A stretch of DNA of 64,000 nt, from the NCBI RefSeq assembly GCF_005780185.1, contig NZ_VBUI01000015.1, positions 1 through 64,000 of the forward strand, given 5' to 3'. Positions 47,774 to 58,662 of this stretch are shown here, in pieces. The position numbers and the translations under genes are program-made. This DNA is from Halomonas urmiana. Lineage in GTDB: Bacteria; Pseudomonadota; Gammaproteobacteria; Pseudomonadales; Halomonadaceae. The notes beneath the pieces were generated by a model. It made no database searches, was not told the origin of the DNA, and worked only from the letters and a program-made list of their open reading frames with translations. The number at the start of each line of letters is the position of its first letter. Position 1 is the stretch's first letter.

Positions 47774-49485
47774 GCGCCGACGCGCGCAGCGGCGTGACGC
47801 CACGTCGTCCCCCGCCCACGGCCCCCATGGGCAAGGCCCGCTACCGGCTGATAATGACCCTGGTGGTACTGGGTCTGGCGCTGCTGGTCGGGCGCATCGT
47901 CGATCTGCACGTCTTCGATCGCCCCTTCCTTCAAGGGCAGGGCGATGCCCGTACCCTGCGCACCGACACCATCCCCGCCCACCGCGGCATGATTACCGAC
48001 CGCCACGGCGAGCCGTTGGCCATCTCCACGCCGGTGGTGACCCTCTGGGCCAATCCCCAGGACCTGCCGGATGACGATATCCAGCGCCTGATGCTGGCCA
48101 ACGCCCTGGGGCAGGAACTCGATACCCTCAACGAGCGCATCGCGCGCTACGCCGAGCGCGAGTTCATGTACCTGCAGCGGCGCATGACCCCCGAGGCGGC
48201 CCAGCGGGTGCTCGCCCTGCGAGTGCCCGGCGTTCACGCCCGCGAGGAGTACAAGCGCTACTATCCGGCGGGCGAGGTGAGCGCTCAGCTGCTGGGGGTG
48301 ACCAACATCGATGACCTGGGCCAGGAGGGGCTGGAGCTCGCCTACCAGCCCTACCTCGCCGGCGTGCCCGGCAAGCGCCGGGTACTCAAGGACCGTCGCG
48401 GTCGCTTGGTGCGTGACCTGGAGCTTCTGCAGGAGGCGCAGCCCGGTGGCGACCTGACCCTGGCACTGGATCAGCGCTTGCAGTACATGGCCTATCGCGA
48501 GCTCAAGGCCGCGGTCACCGAGCACGATGCCGACGGCGGCAGCGTGGTGATGCTCGACGCGCGCAGCGGGGAAGTGCTGGCCATGGCCAACCAGCCCTCG
48601 TACAACCCCAATGACCGAGCCGGACTCGATCCCCAGGGGCTGCGCAACCGGGCCATCGTCGATACCTATGAGCCGGGGTCGGTCGTCAAGCCCCTGGCCA
48701 TGGCGGCGATGATCGAGCATGGCGCGGTCTCGCCGGGCACGGTGGTCGATACCGCGCCGGGATGGATGGTCATCGATCGCTTCACCATCAAGGACATCCG
48801 CAACTACGGTGACCTGGATCTGGCCGGTATCCTCAGGAAATCCTCGAACGTTGGCATGTCCAAGCTGGCCCTGCGCCTGGAGGAGCCGGTGATCCCGGCT
48901 ACCTATCGCGCCCTGGGGCTGGGACAGAGCCCGGGCACCGGCTTCCCCGGTGAGGCCACCGGCAGCATTCCGGCTCCGGTGCGCTGGTCGAGCAGCCAGT
49001 GGGCGGCGCTCTCCTATGGCTACGGCCTGTCGGTCTCGGCACTGCAGCTGGCCAGCGCCTTCACGGCGATCGCCAACGAGGGGCAGCGCCTGCCGCCCTC
49101 GCTGCTCAAACTCGCCGAGCCACCGGTCGGCGAGCCGGTGATCGACCCGGACGTGGCCCGGCGGGTGCTCGGGATGATGGATCGGGTCGTCGCGCCGGGC
49201 ACCGGCGCCCGCCGGGCCCTGGTGCCGGGCTACCGGGTTGCCGGCAAGACCGGTACCGTGCGCAAGACCGCCGCCGGCGGGTATCAGGAGAAGGCCTATC
49301 GCAGCCTGTTCGTCGGTATCGCCCCGGTCTCGGATCCGCGGATCGTCACCGTGGTGATGATCGACCACCCGCGGGGCGACAGCTACTACGGCGGGGCGGT
49401 GGCGGCCCCGGTGTTCTCGCGGGTCGCCGGCAACGCCCTGCGCCTGCTCGACGTGCCCCCGGATGCCCGGGCGCAGGATGAATGA
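47770..49485 (+). CDS. ftsI: Septal peptidoglycan transpeptidase FtsI (PBP3)
   Basis: FtsI is the monofunctional class B transpeptidase of the divisome and a beta-lactam target. The 571-residue protein has one N-terminal membrane helix (about 25-45), a PBP-dimer domain, and the transpeptidase domain with all three motifs: SVVK (S304, K307), SSN (358-360) and KTGT (493-496). It overlaps ftsL by ATGA and ends 22 bases before the murE start. Confidence 0.97.
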   Translation: MSADARSGVTPRRPPPTAPMGKARYRLIMTLVVLGLALLVGRIVDLHVFDRPFLQGQGDARTLRTDTIPAHRGMITDRHGEPLAISTPVVTLWANPQDLPDDDIQRLMLANALGQELDTLNERIARYAEREFMYLQRRMTPEAAQRVLALRVPGVHAREEYKRYYPAGEVSAQLLGVTNIDDLGQEGLELAYQPYLAGVPGKRRVLKDRRGRLVRDLELLQEAQPGGDLTLALDQRLQYMAYRELKAAVTEHDADGGSVVMLDARSGEVLAMANQPSYNPNDRAGLDPQGLRNRAIVDTYEPGSVVKPLAMAAMIEHGAVSPGTVVDTAPGWMVIDRFTIKDIRNYGDLDLAGILRKSSNVGMSKLALRLEEPVIPATYRALGLGQSPGTGFPGEATGSIPAPVRWSSSQWAALSYGYGLSVSALQLASAFTAIANEGQRLPPSLLKLAEPPVGEPVIDPDVARRVLGMMDRVVAPGTGARRALVPGYRVAGKTGTVRKTAAGGYQEKAYRSLFVGIAPVSDPRIVTVVMIDHPRGDSYYGGAVAAPVFSRVAGNALRLLDVPPDARAQDE

Positions 49486-49507
49486 TGGCAACGCCAGGAG
49501 AGACGAG

Positions 49508-51016
49508 ATGCAGCTGAGTGCCGAGCGACTCGAGGCGGGGCTGGTCGGCCTCTGGCCCGACTGCCGCCACGCCCTGGCAGGCCTTTGCCTGTCCGATCCC
49601 GTGAATCTGACCCTCGACAGTCGTGGCGTCGGCACGGGCGACGTCTTCGTCGCGGTGCCCGGCGTGGCCGTCGACGGACGCGACTTCATCGATCAGGCGC
49701 TGGCCGCCGGAGCGGCGCTGGTGCTGGCCCACGACGATGGCCGACCCGGGCCGCAGGACGATCGCGTGCTGTGGCTTCCGGGGCTGCGCGAGGCGCAGGG
49801 CGAGCTGGGCCGGGTGCTCTTCGACGTTCCCAAGACGCTGGCGCTGATCGGCGTGACCGGCACCAACGGCAAGAGCTCGGTGACCCACTACCTGACCGCG
49901 CTGAGCCAGGCTCTCGGCGTGGAGACCGGGCTGATCGGCACCCTCGGCCATGGCCGCCCCGGCGCCCTGACGGCGGGCAGCCTGACCACGCCCGGTCCCC
50001 TGGCGCTGCAGGCGGCGCTGGGTGAGCTGGCCGCCGACGGAGTGACGCGCGTCGCCATGGAGGCCTCCTCCCATGCCCTGGAGCAGGGGCGTCTCGACGG
50101 CGCGAGCGTGCGGGCGGCGGTGTTCACCAACCTGAGCCGTGATCACCTGGATTACCACGGCAGCATGGCGGCCTACGCCGCCGCCAAGGCGCGACTGTTC
50201 CGCCGCCATGAGCTCGAGCTCGCCGTGGTCAACGGCGACGATCCGCTGGCGCGACTGATGCTCGCCGGGATACACCGGGACGTGCGCGTGCTGGCGGTGG
50301 GCCAGGATGAGGCGGTGACCCTGCGTGTCGTCGACTGGCTCGCCCAGCCTGATGGCCAGCGCGCGCTGATCGCCACCCCCGATGGCGAGCGCGAGCTCGA
50401 ACTTGCGCTGATGGGGCGCTTCACCCTGGATAACGTGCTGCTGGCCATCGCCACCCTGCATGGCCTGGGGCACCCCCTCGCGGCGCTCTTCGCGGCGGCG
50501 GCCAAGCTGGCCCCGGTGTCGGGGCGCATGGAGCCGCTCTCGCGCCCGGGCGCCCCCACCGTGGTCATCGACTACGCCCATACGCCGGCCGCGCTGGACA
50601 ATGCCCTGGCGGCACTGCGCGCGCACCTGCCGGGCGAGGGGCGGCTGTGGTGCCTGTTCGGCTGCGGCGGCGACCGCGACAGCGGCAAGCGGCCGCTGAT
50701 GGCCCAGGCCGCGGCGCGCCATGCCGACGTGCTGGTGGTCACCGACGACAACCCGCGTGGCGAGGCGCCGGCGGCGATTCGCGCTCAGATCCTCGCGGGC
50801 CTGAACGATGCGCCGTCATGCGAGGTGTTCGAGGTCGACGGTCGCGGCGCGGCCATCGCCCGAGTGCTCGCCGAGGCCGCACCGGACGACGTGATCCTGA
50901 TCGCCGGCAAGGGCCATGAGGACTATCAGGAGGTGGCGGGCGTGAGGCACGCCTTCGCGGATCTCGCCGAGGCCGAGCGCGGCCTCGCCCGCCGGGCCGA
51001 GGAGGGAGCGCGATGA
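49508..51016 (+). CDS. murE: UDP-MurNAc-L-Ala-D-Glu:meso-diaminopimelate ligase
   Basis: MurE adds the third stem-peptide residue. It is 502 residues from ATG 49508 with AGGAG seven bases upstream; an earlier in-frame Met inside ftsI was rejected. ATP-binding GVTGTNGKSSVTHYL, the central EASSHALEQGR and the C-terminal DDNPRGEAP are visible. The DNPR motif marks specificity for meso-diaminopimelate, as expected for a Gram-negative. Coupled to murF by ATGA. Confidence 0.97.
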   Translation: MQLSAERLEAGLVGLWPDCRHALAGLCLSDPVNLTLDSRGVGTGDVFVAVPGVAVDGRDFIDQALAAGAALVLAHDDGRPGPQDDRVLWLPGLREAQGELGRVLFDVPKTLALIGVTGTNGKSSVTHYLTALSQALGVETGLIGTLGHGRPGALTAGSLTTPGPLALQAALGELAADGVTRVAMEASSHALEQGRLDGASVRAAVFTNLSRDHLDYHGSMAAYAAAKARLFRRHELELAVVNGDDPLARLMLAGIHRDVRVLAVGQDEAVTLRVVDWLAQPDGQRALIATPDGERELELALMGRFTLDNVLLAIATLHGLGHPLAALFAAAAKLAPVSGRMEPLSRPGAPTVVIDYAHTPAALDNALAALRAHLPGEGRLWCLFGCGGDRDSGKRPLMAQAAARHADVLVVTDDNPRGEAPAAIRAQILAGLNDAPSCEVFEVDGRGAAIARVLAEAAPDDVILIAGKGHEDYQEVAGVRHAFADLAEAERGLARRAEEGAR

Positions 51017-52380
51017 GCGCCGTCGGTCTGCGGAGCCTGGGCGAGGTCGCGGTGGCCCTGGGGTTGCCCGCGCCCGATGTGGATCCGGCCGTCGGCGCGA
51101 TCGTCACCGACACCCGGCGCCTCGCTCCCGGCGCGCTGTTCGTGGCGCTCGTGGGCGAGCGCTTCGATGCCCACGACTTCGTGGTCCAGGCGCGCGAGGC
51201 CGGCGCCGTGGCGGCGCTGGTCGAGCGCCCGGTGGACGATCCGCTGCCCCAGCTGGTGGTGCCCGACACCCGGCTCGCCCTGGGGCTGCTCGCCCGGGCG
51301 CGCCGCCGGGCCTGGGGTGGGGATCTGGTCGCCGTCACCGGCAACAGCGGCAAGACCACGGTCAAGCAAATGCTAGCGACCCTGCTGGCGCGGCGTGGAT
51401 CCACGCTCGCCACTCAGGGCAACCTCAACAACGACATCGGCGCGCCGCTGACGCTACTGGCCCTCGAATCCGGCCACCGCCAAGCGGTGGTGGAGCTCGG
51501 CGCCAATCACCTGGGCGAGATCGCCTGGACCACGGCCCTGGCTGCACCGCGGGTGGCGATCATCACCAACGTCACCGGCGCCCACGTCGGCGAGTTCGGC
51601 GGCACGGGGCGTATTGCCCAGGCCAAGGCCGAAATCCTCGCCGGCCTGCCAAGCGATGGCGTGGCGGTGCTCAATCGCGACGACGCCTTCTTCGCCGCCT
51701 GGGCGGGCCTCGCCGCGCCGCGGGAGGTGCTCGACTTCGGACTGGGTGCGCGGGCGCGCGTGCGCGCCGAGGCGCTGGCCTGCGACGCCCTCGGGCGCTA
51801 TGCTTTCACGCTTGTCCGGGACGGCCGCGCCATCGGCCGGGTCCAACTGGCCCTGATGGGGCGTCACAACGTGGCCAACGCCCTGGCCGCCGCGGCCGCG
51901 GCCCTGGCCATGGGGCTCGAGGAGGCCGACGTGCTGGCCGGGCTCGAGGCAGTGGCGCCGATGCCGGGTCGGCTGAGCGCCGTGGAGGGCATCAGGTCCA
52001 CACGGCTGCTCGACGATACGTACAATGCCAACCCCGGCGCGGTGAAGGCGGCGCTCGATGTCCTCGTGACGCTGCCCGGGCCGCACTGGTGCCTGCTCGG
52101 CGCCATGGGAGAACTGGGGGGTGAGTCCGACCGGCTGCATGCCGAGCTCGGGCACTACGCGTGGGAACGGGGAATCGACTTCCTGGGTACCCTGGGCGAG
52201 CCGGCACGACCGGCCAGCCAGGCCTTCGGTGAAGGCGGGACCCACTTCGACGATCGGGAGGCGCTGACGCGCCACGTCCTCCACCATCTACCGCCCGGGG
52301 CCAGCGTACTGGTCAAGGGTTCGCGCAGTGCCGGCATGGAACACATCGTGATCGCCCTGCGCGCGGATGCTTCAAGGTGA
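51013..52380 (+). CDS. murF: UDP-MurNAc-tripeptide:D-Ala-D-Ala ligase
   Basis: MurF adds the D-Ala-D-Ala dipeptide to complete the UDP-MurNAc-pentapeptide. The 455-residue protein has the Mur-ligase three-domain plan: substrate domain (SLGEVAVALGLPAPDVDPAV), ATP-binding VTGNSGKTTVKQML, NNDIGAPLTLLALE, and the C-terminal DTYNANPGAVKAALDVL with GAMGELGGES. It is coupled to murE by ATGA and is 9 bases from mraY. Confidence 0.96.
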   Translation: MSAVGLRSLGEVAVALGLPAPDVDPAVGAIVTDTRRLAPGALFVALVGERFDAHDFVVQAREAGAVAALVERPVDDPLPQLVVPDTRLALGLLARARRRAWGGDLVAVTGNSGKTTVKQMLATLLARRGSTLATQGNLNNDIGAPLTLLALESGHRQAVVELGANHLGEIAWTTALAAPRVAIITNVTGAHVGEFGGTGRIAQAKAEILAGLPSDGVAVLNRDDAFFAAWAGLAAPREVLDFGLGARARVRAEALACDALGRYAFTLVRDGRAIGRVQLALMGRHNVANALAAAAAALAMGLEEADVLAGLEAVAPMPGRLSAVEGIRSTRLLDDTYNANPGAVKAALDVLVTLPGPHWCLLGAMGELGGESDRLHAELGHYAWERGIDFLGTLGEPARPASQAFGEGGTHFDDREALTRHVLHHLPPGASVLVKGSRSAGMEHIVIALRADASR

Positions 52381-52389
52381 ACGCAATAC

Positions 52390-53472
52390 ATGCTGCTCTT
52401 TCTGGCTGACTTCCTGGCGCAATTCCAGAGTGCCTTCAACGTTTTCGACTACCTGACCCTGCGCATGATCCTGGGGACCCTGACCGCCCTGGTGCTCTGC
52501 CTGTGGCTCGGTCCGCTGATGATCCGCCGCCTGGTGGAGCGCCAGATCGGCCAGGCGGTGCGCGACGATGGCCCCCAGTCCCACCTCTCCAAGGCCGGTA
52601 CCCCGACCATGGGCGGCGCGATGATCCTGATGGCCATCGCGGTGAGCACCCTGCTGTGGGGCGATCTGACCAACCACTACGTGTGGTTGGTGCTGGGGGT
52701 GACGCTGGGCTTCGGGGCCATCGGCTGGGTCGACGACTTCCGCAAGGTGGTGGAGAAGAACCCACGGGGCCTACCGGCGCGCTGGAAGTATTTCTGGCAG
52801 TCGCTGATCGGCCTGTCGGCGGCCGTGCTGCTCTACGTCACGGCGGCCTCGCCGGTGGAGACCAGCCTGATCGTGCCGGTGTTCAAGGAGTTCGTGCTGC
52901 CGCTGGGCGTCTTCTACGTGGTGCTGACCTACCTGGTCATCGTCGGCAGCTCCAACGCGGTCAACCTCACCGACGGCCTCGATGGCCTGGCGATCATGCC
53001 CACGGTGCTGGTGGCCATGGGCCTGGCGGTGTTCGCCTATGCCAGCGGCAACACGGTGTTCGCCGACTATCTGCAGATCCCCTTCATTCCCGGTGCGGGC
53101 GAGCTGGCGGTGTTCTGTGCCACCATCGCCGGGGCCGGCCTGGGCTTCCTGTGGTTCAATACCTACCCGGCCCAGGTGTTCATGGGCGACGTGGGGGCCC
53201 TGGCACTGGGTGCGGCCCTGGGCGTGGTGGCGGTGATCGTGCGCCAGGAGATCGTGCTGTTCATCATGGGCGGTATCTTCGTCATGGAGACCGTTTCGGT
53301 GATCCTGCAGGTGGGCTCCTACAAGCTCACCGGGCGCCGCATCTTCCGCATGGCGCCGCTGCACCACCACTATGAGCTCAAGGGCTGGCCGGAGCCGCGG
53401 GTCATCGTGCGCTTCTGGATCATCACCGTGGTGCTGGTGCTGATCGGCCTGGCCACCCTCAAGGTCCGCTGA
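52390..53472 (+). CDS. mraY: Phospho-MurNAc-pentapeptide transferase
   Basis: MraY makes lipid I at the inner membrane by joining phospho-MurNAc-pentapeptide to undecaprenyl phosphate. The 360-residue protein has about ten membrane helices and the catalytic aspartate-rich motifs: [23 protein letters not shown] (double Asp), [11 protein letters not shown] and [14 protein letters not shown], plus the family HHH segment [13 protein letters not shown]. It has normal length. Confidence 0.97.
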   Translation: MLLFLADFLAQFQSAFNVFDYLTLRMILGTLTALVLCLWLGPLMIRRLVERQIGQAVRDDGPQSHLSKAGTPTMGGAMILMAIAVSTLLWGDLTNHYVWLVLGVTLGFGAIGWVDDFRKVVEKNPRGLPARWKYFWQSLIGLSAAVLLYVTAASPVETSLIVPVFKEFVLPLGVFYVVLTYLVIVGSSNAVNLTDGLDGLAIMPTVLVAMGLAVFAYASGNTVFADYLQIPFIPGAGELAVFCATIAGAGLGFLWFNTYPAQVFMGDVGALALGAALGVVAVIVRQEIVLFIMGGIFVMETVSVILQVGSYKLTGRRIFRMAPLHHHYELKGWPEPRVIVRFWIITVVLVLIGLATLKVR

Positions 53473-53509
53473 TCGCCTCGGGCCGATCGCCATCCGCAAG
53501 GAGCGCAAC

Positions 53510-54886
53510 ATGCTCAAGGTGCCGAAGGGAGTGACGCTGGTGGTCGGGCTCGGGCTCTCCGGGCGCGCCATCTGTCGCCACCTCAGCCGGCTCGGCGTGC
53601 CCTTCATGGTCGCCGACACCCGCGCCGAGCCGCCCGGGCTCGAGGCGTTCCGCGCCGCCCACCCGGGCGTCGCGTTCCACGGCGGGCCGCTCACCGACCT
53701 CGACCTCAGCGACGCCGAGGAAGTGGTGCTGAGCCCGGGGGTCGACCCGGCGACGCCCGGGTTCGCCGCGCTGTCCGGGCGCACCCGCGAGGCCACCGGC
53801 GAACCGCTCGTGGTCGGCGAGATCGCGCTCTTCGTGCGCGCGGCCCGGGCGCCCATCGCCGCCATCACCGGCTCGAACGCCAAGTCCACGGTCACCACCC
53901 TGGTCGGCGAGATGGCCCGTGAGGCCGGATGTTGCGTCGCCGTGGGCGGCAACCTCGGCACCCCGGCCCTGGACCTGCTGGGCGAGGTGCCCGAGGCCGA
54001 GCTCTTCGTGCTGGAGCTCTCCAGCTTCCAGCTCGAGACCACACCCTCGCTGGGCGCCGAGACGGCGGCCTTCCTCAATCTCTCCGAGGACCACCTCGAC
54101 CGCCACGGCGACATGGAAGGCTACCGCGACGCCAAGCGGGGCATCTTCCGCGGGGCCCGGCACGGCGTGGTCAATGCCGAGGACCCCATGACCTGGCCGG
54201 CCACAAAGCTGCCCGCCGAGGAGCGCTTCACCACCGCCGCCCCCGAGCGGGGGGAGTGGGGGATCGGGCGCCATCGGGGCGCCGACTGGCTGATGCACGG
54301 CGACACGCCGCTGATGCCCGCCGCCGAGATGCGCCTGCCCGGTCGCCATAACCAGGCCAATGCGTTGGCCGCCATGGCGATGGGCACCCGGCTGGGGCTG
54401 CCGCTCGCCGCGATGCTCGCGGTGCTGCGGCGTTTTCCCGGGCTGCCCCACCGCGGCGAGCTGGTGGCCGAGATCGACGGCGTGCGCTGGATCAACGATT
54501 CCAAGGGCACCAACGTCGGGGCGACCCTGGCCGCCATCGCGGGCCTGGGGCCGACCCTCGAGGGACGGCTGATCCTGCTCGCCGGCGGGGTGGGGAAGGG
54601 CGCTGACTTCCGTCCCCTGGCGGCGCCGCTGGCGCGTTACGGGCGCGAGGCGATCCTCTTCGGTGAGGATGCTCCGCGCCTCGAGGCCGAGCTGTCGGGC
54701 GGCACGGCGCTGACGCGGGTCGATGACCTGGACGTGGCGCTGGCGCGCGCGGCCGAGATCGCCGAACCGGGCGATTGCGTGCTGCTCTCGCCGGCCTGCG
54801 CGAGTCTCGACCAGTTCCGCGATTATCAGGCCCGCGGCGAGGCCTTCCGCCGGGCGGTCCTGCAGCGGGCGGAGGTGACGCCATGA
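53510..54886 (+). CDS. murD: UDP-MurNAc-L-alanine:D-glutamate ligase
   Basis: MurD adds D-glutamate, the second stem residue. The 458-residue protein has the Rossmann-like N-terminal domain (VVGLGLSGRAICRHL), the P-loop ITGSNAKSTVTTLVGEM, ELSSFQLETT and the C-terminal domain (RWINDSKGTNVGATLAA, LLSPACASLDQFRDYQARG). AAGGAGCGCAAC precedes the ATG. It overlaps ftsW by ATGA. Confidence 0.96.
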   Translation: MLKVPKGVTLVVGLGLSGRAICRHLSRLGVPFMVADTRAEPPGLEAFRAAHPGVAFHGGPLTDLDLSDAEEVVLSPGVDPATPGFAALSGRTREATGEPLVVGEIALFVRAARAPIAAITGSNAKSTVTTLVGEMAREAGCCVAVGGNLGTPALDLLGEVPEAELFVLELSSFQLETTPSLGAETAAFLNLSEDHLDRHGDMEGYRDAKRGIFRGARHGVVNAEDPMTWPATKLPAEERFTTAAPERGEWGIGRHRGADWLMHGDTPLMPAAEMRLPGRHNQANALAAMAMGTRLGLPLAAMLAVLRRFPGLPHRGELVAEIDGVRWINDSKGTNVGATLAAIAGLGPTLEGRLILLAGGVGKGADFRPLAAPLARYGREAILFGEDAPRLEAELSGGTALTRVDDLDVALARAAEIAEPGDCVLLSPACASLDQFRDYQARGEAFRRAVLQRAEVTP

Positions 54887-56106
54887 GCCGGCTCGCGCGT
54901 CTTCGCCAGCGCCTGAGTACCGCCGACCAGCCCTTCGACGGCTGGCTGGTGCTGGCCGCGCTGTCGCTGCTGCTGATCGGCTGGGTGATGGTGACGTCGG
55001 CCTCCAGCGAGGTGGCCTCGAGCCTGACCGGCAACGCCTGGTACTTCAGCCTGCGTCACGGCACCTTCCTGCTGGCGGCGCTGGCCGTCGGGGCGTTGGC
55101 CCTGCGCGTGCCGCTGGCCTGGTGGAAGGCCAACGGCCCGCTGTTGCTGCTGGTGGGGCTCTCGCTGCTGGCGCTGGTGCTGCTGGTGGGTCGCGAGGTC
55201 AACGGCAGCCGGCGCTGGCTGTCGCTGCCCGGCGTGCCCTTCAACCTGCAGGCCTCGGAGGTCGCCAAGTTCTGCCTGATCGTCTACCTGGCCGGCTACC
55301 TGGAGCGTTTCCTGCCTCAGGTGCGCCGCGAGTGGGGCGCCTTCCTGCGTCCCCTGGCGGTGATGGCCGTGGTGGCGGGCCTGCTGATACTCGAGCCCGA
55401 CTACGGCGCCGTGGTGGTGATGACCGGGGCGGTGATGGGCATGCTGCTGATGGCCGGCGCGCCCTGGGGGCGCTTTCTGGTGCTGCTGCTGCTGGTCGGC
55501 GTTCTCGGCGCCCTGGCCGCCGTCGCCGAGCCCTATCGCATGGCGCGTTTGACGAGTTTCGCCGACCCCTGGGCCGACCAGTTCGCCAGCGGCTACCAGC
55601 TGACCCAGGCGCTGATCGCCTTCGGGCGAGGCCACTGGCTGGGCATGGGCCTCGGCAACAGCGTGCAGAAGCTCTTCTACCTGCCCGAGGCCCACACCGA
55701 CTTCGTCTTCGCGGTGCTCGCCGAGGAGCTCGGTCTGGTTGGCGCGATCGCCGTGGTGGGGCTCTTCGCCCTGCTGATCTGGCGGGCCATGGCGGTGGGC
55801 CGGCGGGCCGAAATCGCCGGCCTGGCCTTCGCTGCCTACGTGAGTTATGGCTTCGCCCTGGTGCTCGGCGCCCAGGCCTTCATCAACATCGCCGTGAGCA
55901 CCGGCATGCTGCCGACCAAGGGCTTGACCCTGCCGCTGCTGAGCTACGGAGGCTCGAGCCTGGTGGTGAGCAGCGTGATGGTCGCCCTGCTGCTGCGCGC
56001 CGACATCGAGACTCGCGAGGTCCGCCGGCGGGCGCGCTCCACGGCCCGGCGGGCCTCCTCGGACAAGACGCCCGGTGCCGGCAAGACACAAGGAAGTACC
56101 CCATGA
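54883..56106 (+). CDS. ftsW: SEDS septal glycosyltransferase FtsW
   Basis: FtsW polymerises septal glycan with FtsI. It is 407 residues from ATG 54883, which overlaps the murD stop; longer open frames upstream lie inside murD. About ten membrane helices are predicted, with the SEDS segments EVNGSRRWLSLPG, FNLQASEVAKF, QLTQALIAFGRG and the conserved PEAHTDFVFAVLAEELGLVG plus GLTLPLLSYGGSSL. The C-terminal tail is basic. Coupled to murG by ATGA. Confidence 0.96.
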   Translation: MSRLARLRQRLSTADQPFDGWLVLAALSLLLIGWVMVTSASSEVASSLTGNAWYFSLRHGTFLLAALAVGALALRVPLAWWKANGPLLLLVGLSLLALVLLVGREVNGSRRWLSLPGVPFNLQASEVAKFCLIVYLAGYLERFLPQVRREWGAFLRPLAVMAVVAGLLILEPDYGAVVVMTGAVMGMLLMAGAPWGRFLVLLLLVGVLGALAAVAEPYRMARLTSFADPWADQFASGYQLTQALIAFGRGHWLGMGLGNSVQKLFYLPEAHTDFVFAVLAEELGLVGAIAVVGLFALLIWRAMAVGRRAEIAGLAFAAYVSYGFALVLGAQAFINIAVSTGMLPTKGLTLPLLSYGGSSLVVSSVMVALLLRADIETREVRRRARSTARRASSDKTPGAGKTQGSTP

Positions 56107-57188
56107 GTCGACAGCCAGGACGTCGTGTCCTGATCATGGCCGGCGGCACCGGCGGCCACGTCATCCCCGCGCTCTCGCTGGCCCAGGGGCTTGCCGAGGA
56201 GGGCGTCGAGGTCGCCTGGCTTGGCAGCCCGCGGGGCATCGAGAACCGCCTGGTGCCCGAGGCCGGCATTCCGCTGTTGCGCATCGCGGTGAGCGGCCTG
56301 CGCGGCAACGGGCTGGCCGGCTGGCTGCTGGCGCCGCTGAACCTCGCGCGCTCGGTCTGGCAGGCGCGGCGGGTAATCCGCGAGGTCGACCCCCAGCTGG
56401 TGGTCGGCCTGGGCGGCTTCGCCAGCGGCCCCGGGGGGCTCGCGGCCTGGCTGATGCGCCGTCCGCTGGTGATCCACGAGCAGAACGCCGTGGCTGGCCT
56501 GACCAATCGGGCCCTCTCGCGCCTGGCGCGCCGCGTCTACGCCGCCTTTCCCCAGGCCTTTCCCGGCCGGGCCGAGGTGATCGGCAACCCGGTGAGGGCC
56601 GAGATCGCCGCCCTCGGCCGGGTGCCTAGGCGCGCCGCGGAGATGGCGGGGCGTCGCCTGCGCCTGCTGGTGGTAGGCGGCTCGCTGGGTGCCAAGGCCC
56701 TCAACGAGCGCCTGCCCGAGGCGCTCGCCGCCCTGCCCGAGGAGCGCCGCCCCGAGGTGCGCCATCAGGCCGGGCGCGACAAGGATCAGACGACCCGCGA
56801 GGCCTATGAGGCGCAGGGCGTCGAGGCCGAGGTCACGGCCTTCATCGACGACATGGCCGGCGCCTATGAGTGGGCCGACCTGGTGGTCTGCCGCGCCGGT
56901 GCCCTGACCGTGGCCGAGCTTGCCGCCGCGGCCAAGCCGGCGCTCTTCGTGCCGTTCCCCCATGCGGTGGATGATCATCAGACGGCCAACGCCCGGGCCC
57001 TGGTCGAGCAGCAGGCGGCCCGGCTAATGCCCCAGCAGGAAATGAGCGCAGCGGCGCTGGCCGAGTGCCTGGCGACGCTGCTGGACCCCGACACTCTCGC
57101 CACCATGGCGGCACGGGCCCGTGCCGGTGCCCATCTCGACGCCGTCGAGCGCCTGGTGGCCGGTTGCATGGAGACAGGTTTTGAGTGA
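56103..57188 (+). CDS. murG: Lipid II-forming GlcNAc transferase MurG
   Basis: MurG adds GlcNAc to lipid I to make lipid II on the cytoplasmic face. The 361-residue GT-B enzyme from ATG 56103 has the first G-loop [16 protein letters not shown], the lipid-facing [15 protein letters not shown], the [12 protein letters not shown] segment, [13 protein letters not shown], and the C-terminal UDP-GlcNAc site [20 protein letters not shown]. It overlaps ftsW by ATGA and runs into murC with a short overlap. Confidence 0.97.
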   Translation: MSRQPGRRVLIMAGGTGGHVIPALSLAQGLAEEGVEVAWLGSPRGIENRLVPEAGIPLLRIAVSGLRGNGLAGWLLAPLNLARSVWQARRVIREVDPQLVVGLGGFASGPGGLAAWLMRRPLVIHEQNAVAGLTNRALSRLARRVYAAFPQAFPGRAEVIGNPVRAEIAALGRVPRRAAEMAGRRLRLLVVGGSLGAKALNERLPEALAALPEERRPEVRHQAGRDKDQTTREAYEAQGVEAEVTAFIDDMAGAYEWADLVVCRAGALTVAELAAAAKPALFVPFPHAVDDHQTANARALVEQQAARLMPQQEMSAAALAECLATLLDPDTLATMAARARAGAHLDAVERLVAGCMETGFE

Positions 57189-58662
57189 TGAGACCCTCGG
57201 GCCGGTGCCCGGTCAGGCGACACCCCCGCATCCCGGCCGCGGGCTGGGCATGCGTCGGATTCGACACATCCACTTCGTCGGCATCGGCGGCGCCGGCATG
57301 TGCGGCATCGCCGAGGTGCTGGCCAACCAGGGCTATGCGGTCAGCGGCAGCGACCTGAAGGCCTCGCCGGTGGTGGCCCGCCTGCAGCAGTGCGGCATTC
57401 GCGTGGCCCTCGGCCACGCCTCCGACAACGCCGCGGGCGCCGACGTGGTGGTGGTGTCCACCGCGGTGGACGAGACCAACCCCGAGATCCGCTGGGCCCA
57501 TGAGCACCGCGTGCCGGTAGTGCGCCGCGCCGAGATGCTCGCCGAACTGATGCGCTTTCGTCACGGCATCGCCGTGGCCGGCACCCACGGCAAGACCACC
57601 ACTACCAGCCTCACGGCGACCCTGCTCGGCGAGGGTGGCCTCGATCCCACCTTCGTGATCGGCGGGAAGCTGACCAGCGCCGGCACCAACGCGCGACTGG
57701 GCGAAGGCGACTACCTGGTGGCGGAGGCCGACGAGTCGGATGCCTCCTTCCTGCACCTGCAGCCCATGGTGTCCATCGTCACCAACATCGACGCCGACCA
57801 CATGGCCACCTATGGCGGCGATTTCGAGCGGCTCAAGGGTGCCTTCATCGAGTTCCTGCACAACCTGCCGTTCTATGGCCTGGCGATCCTGTGCATCGAC
57901 GATCCGCATGTGCGCGGCCTGCTCGACCGGGTCAGCCGGCGGTTCGTTACCTATGGCTTCAGCGAGGACGCCGACTACCGAATCGAAGACTTCGATCAGC
58001 GGGCCGGCGAGGTGCGCTTCACCGCGGTGCGCCCCGAGGGGCTGGCCCCCCTCGAGGTGCGCCTGGCCATGCCGGGCCGCCACAACGCGCTCAACGCCCT
58101 GGCGGCGATCGTGGTGGCCAGCGATGCCGGTGTCTCCGACGACGCCATCCTGAGCGGGCTGGGGCATTTCGAGGGCGTGGGGCGTCGCTTCCAGGTGCAT
58201 GGCCACTATCTCGCGCCCGAGGGCGAGGGCCAGGTAATGCTGGTCGACGACTATGGCCACCATCCCCGCGAGGTGGAGATGGTGATCGATGCGGTTCGGG
58301 CGGGCTGGCCCGACCGGCGCCTGGTGATGGTCTACCAGCCACACCGCTACTCGCGCACCCGCGACCTCTATGAAGACTTCGTGCGCGTGCTGTCCGGGGT
58401 CGACACCCTGCTGCTGCTCGACGTCTACAGTGCCGGGGAGGCGCCGCTGGCCGGTGCCGACGGCCGCACCCTGGCCGGCTCGATCCGCCAGCGCGGCGCG
58501 GTCGACCCGATCTTCGTGCAGGACAAGAGCGAGCTGCCGGGGCTGCTGGCGCGAGTGTTGCGCCCCGACGATATCCTGATCACCCAGGGGGCCGGTGACG
58601 TGGGCGGCATCGCCCAGCGGCTGAGCGATGCCGCCCTGAATCTCGATGAGGTGACGCTATGA
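57181..58662 (+). CDS. murC: UDP-N-acetylmuramate:L-alanine ligase
   Basis: MurC adds L-alanine to UDP-MurNAc. The conserved core begins [19 protein letters not shown], at ATG 57250, but no ribosome binding site precedes that ATG. A TTG at 57181, with GGAG a short distance upstream and overlapping the murG stop, gives 493 residues and an N-terminal extension like that of other MurC proteins, so it is preferred. Motifs: [49 protein letters not shown] and the late [16 protein letters not shown]. It overlaps ddlB by ATGA. Confidence 0.94.
   Translation: MSDETLGPVPGQATPPHPGRGLGMRRIRHIHFVGIGGAGMCGIAEVLANQGYAVSGSDLKASPVVARLQQCGIRVALGHASDNAAGADVVVVSTAVDETNPEIRWAHEHRVPVVRRAEMLAELMRFRHGIAVAGTHGKTTTTSLTATLLGEGGLDPTFVIGGKLTSAGTNARLGEGDYLVAEADESDASFLHLQPMVSIVTNIDADHMATYGGDFERLKGAFIEFLHNLPFYGLAILCIDDPHVRGLLDRVSRRFVTYGFSEDADYRIEDFDQRAGEVRFTAVRPEGLAPLEVRLAMPGRHNALNALAAIVVASDAGVSDDAILSGLGHFEGVGRRFQVHGHYLAPEGEGQVMLVDDYGHHPREVEMVIDAVRAGWPDRRLVMVYQPHRYSRTRDLYEDFVRVLSGVDTLLLLDVYSAGEAPLAGADGRTLAGSIRQRGAVDPIFVQDKSELPGLLARVLRPDDILITQGAGDVGGIAQRLSDAALNLDEVTL

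Noticed and set aside
47596..49689. 697-codon minus-strand frame antisense to ftsI
   Set aside because: Shadow frame typical of high GC; no motif and it covers three real genes.
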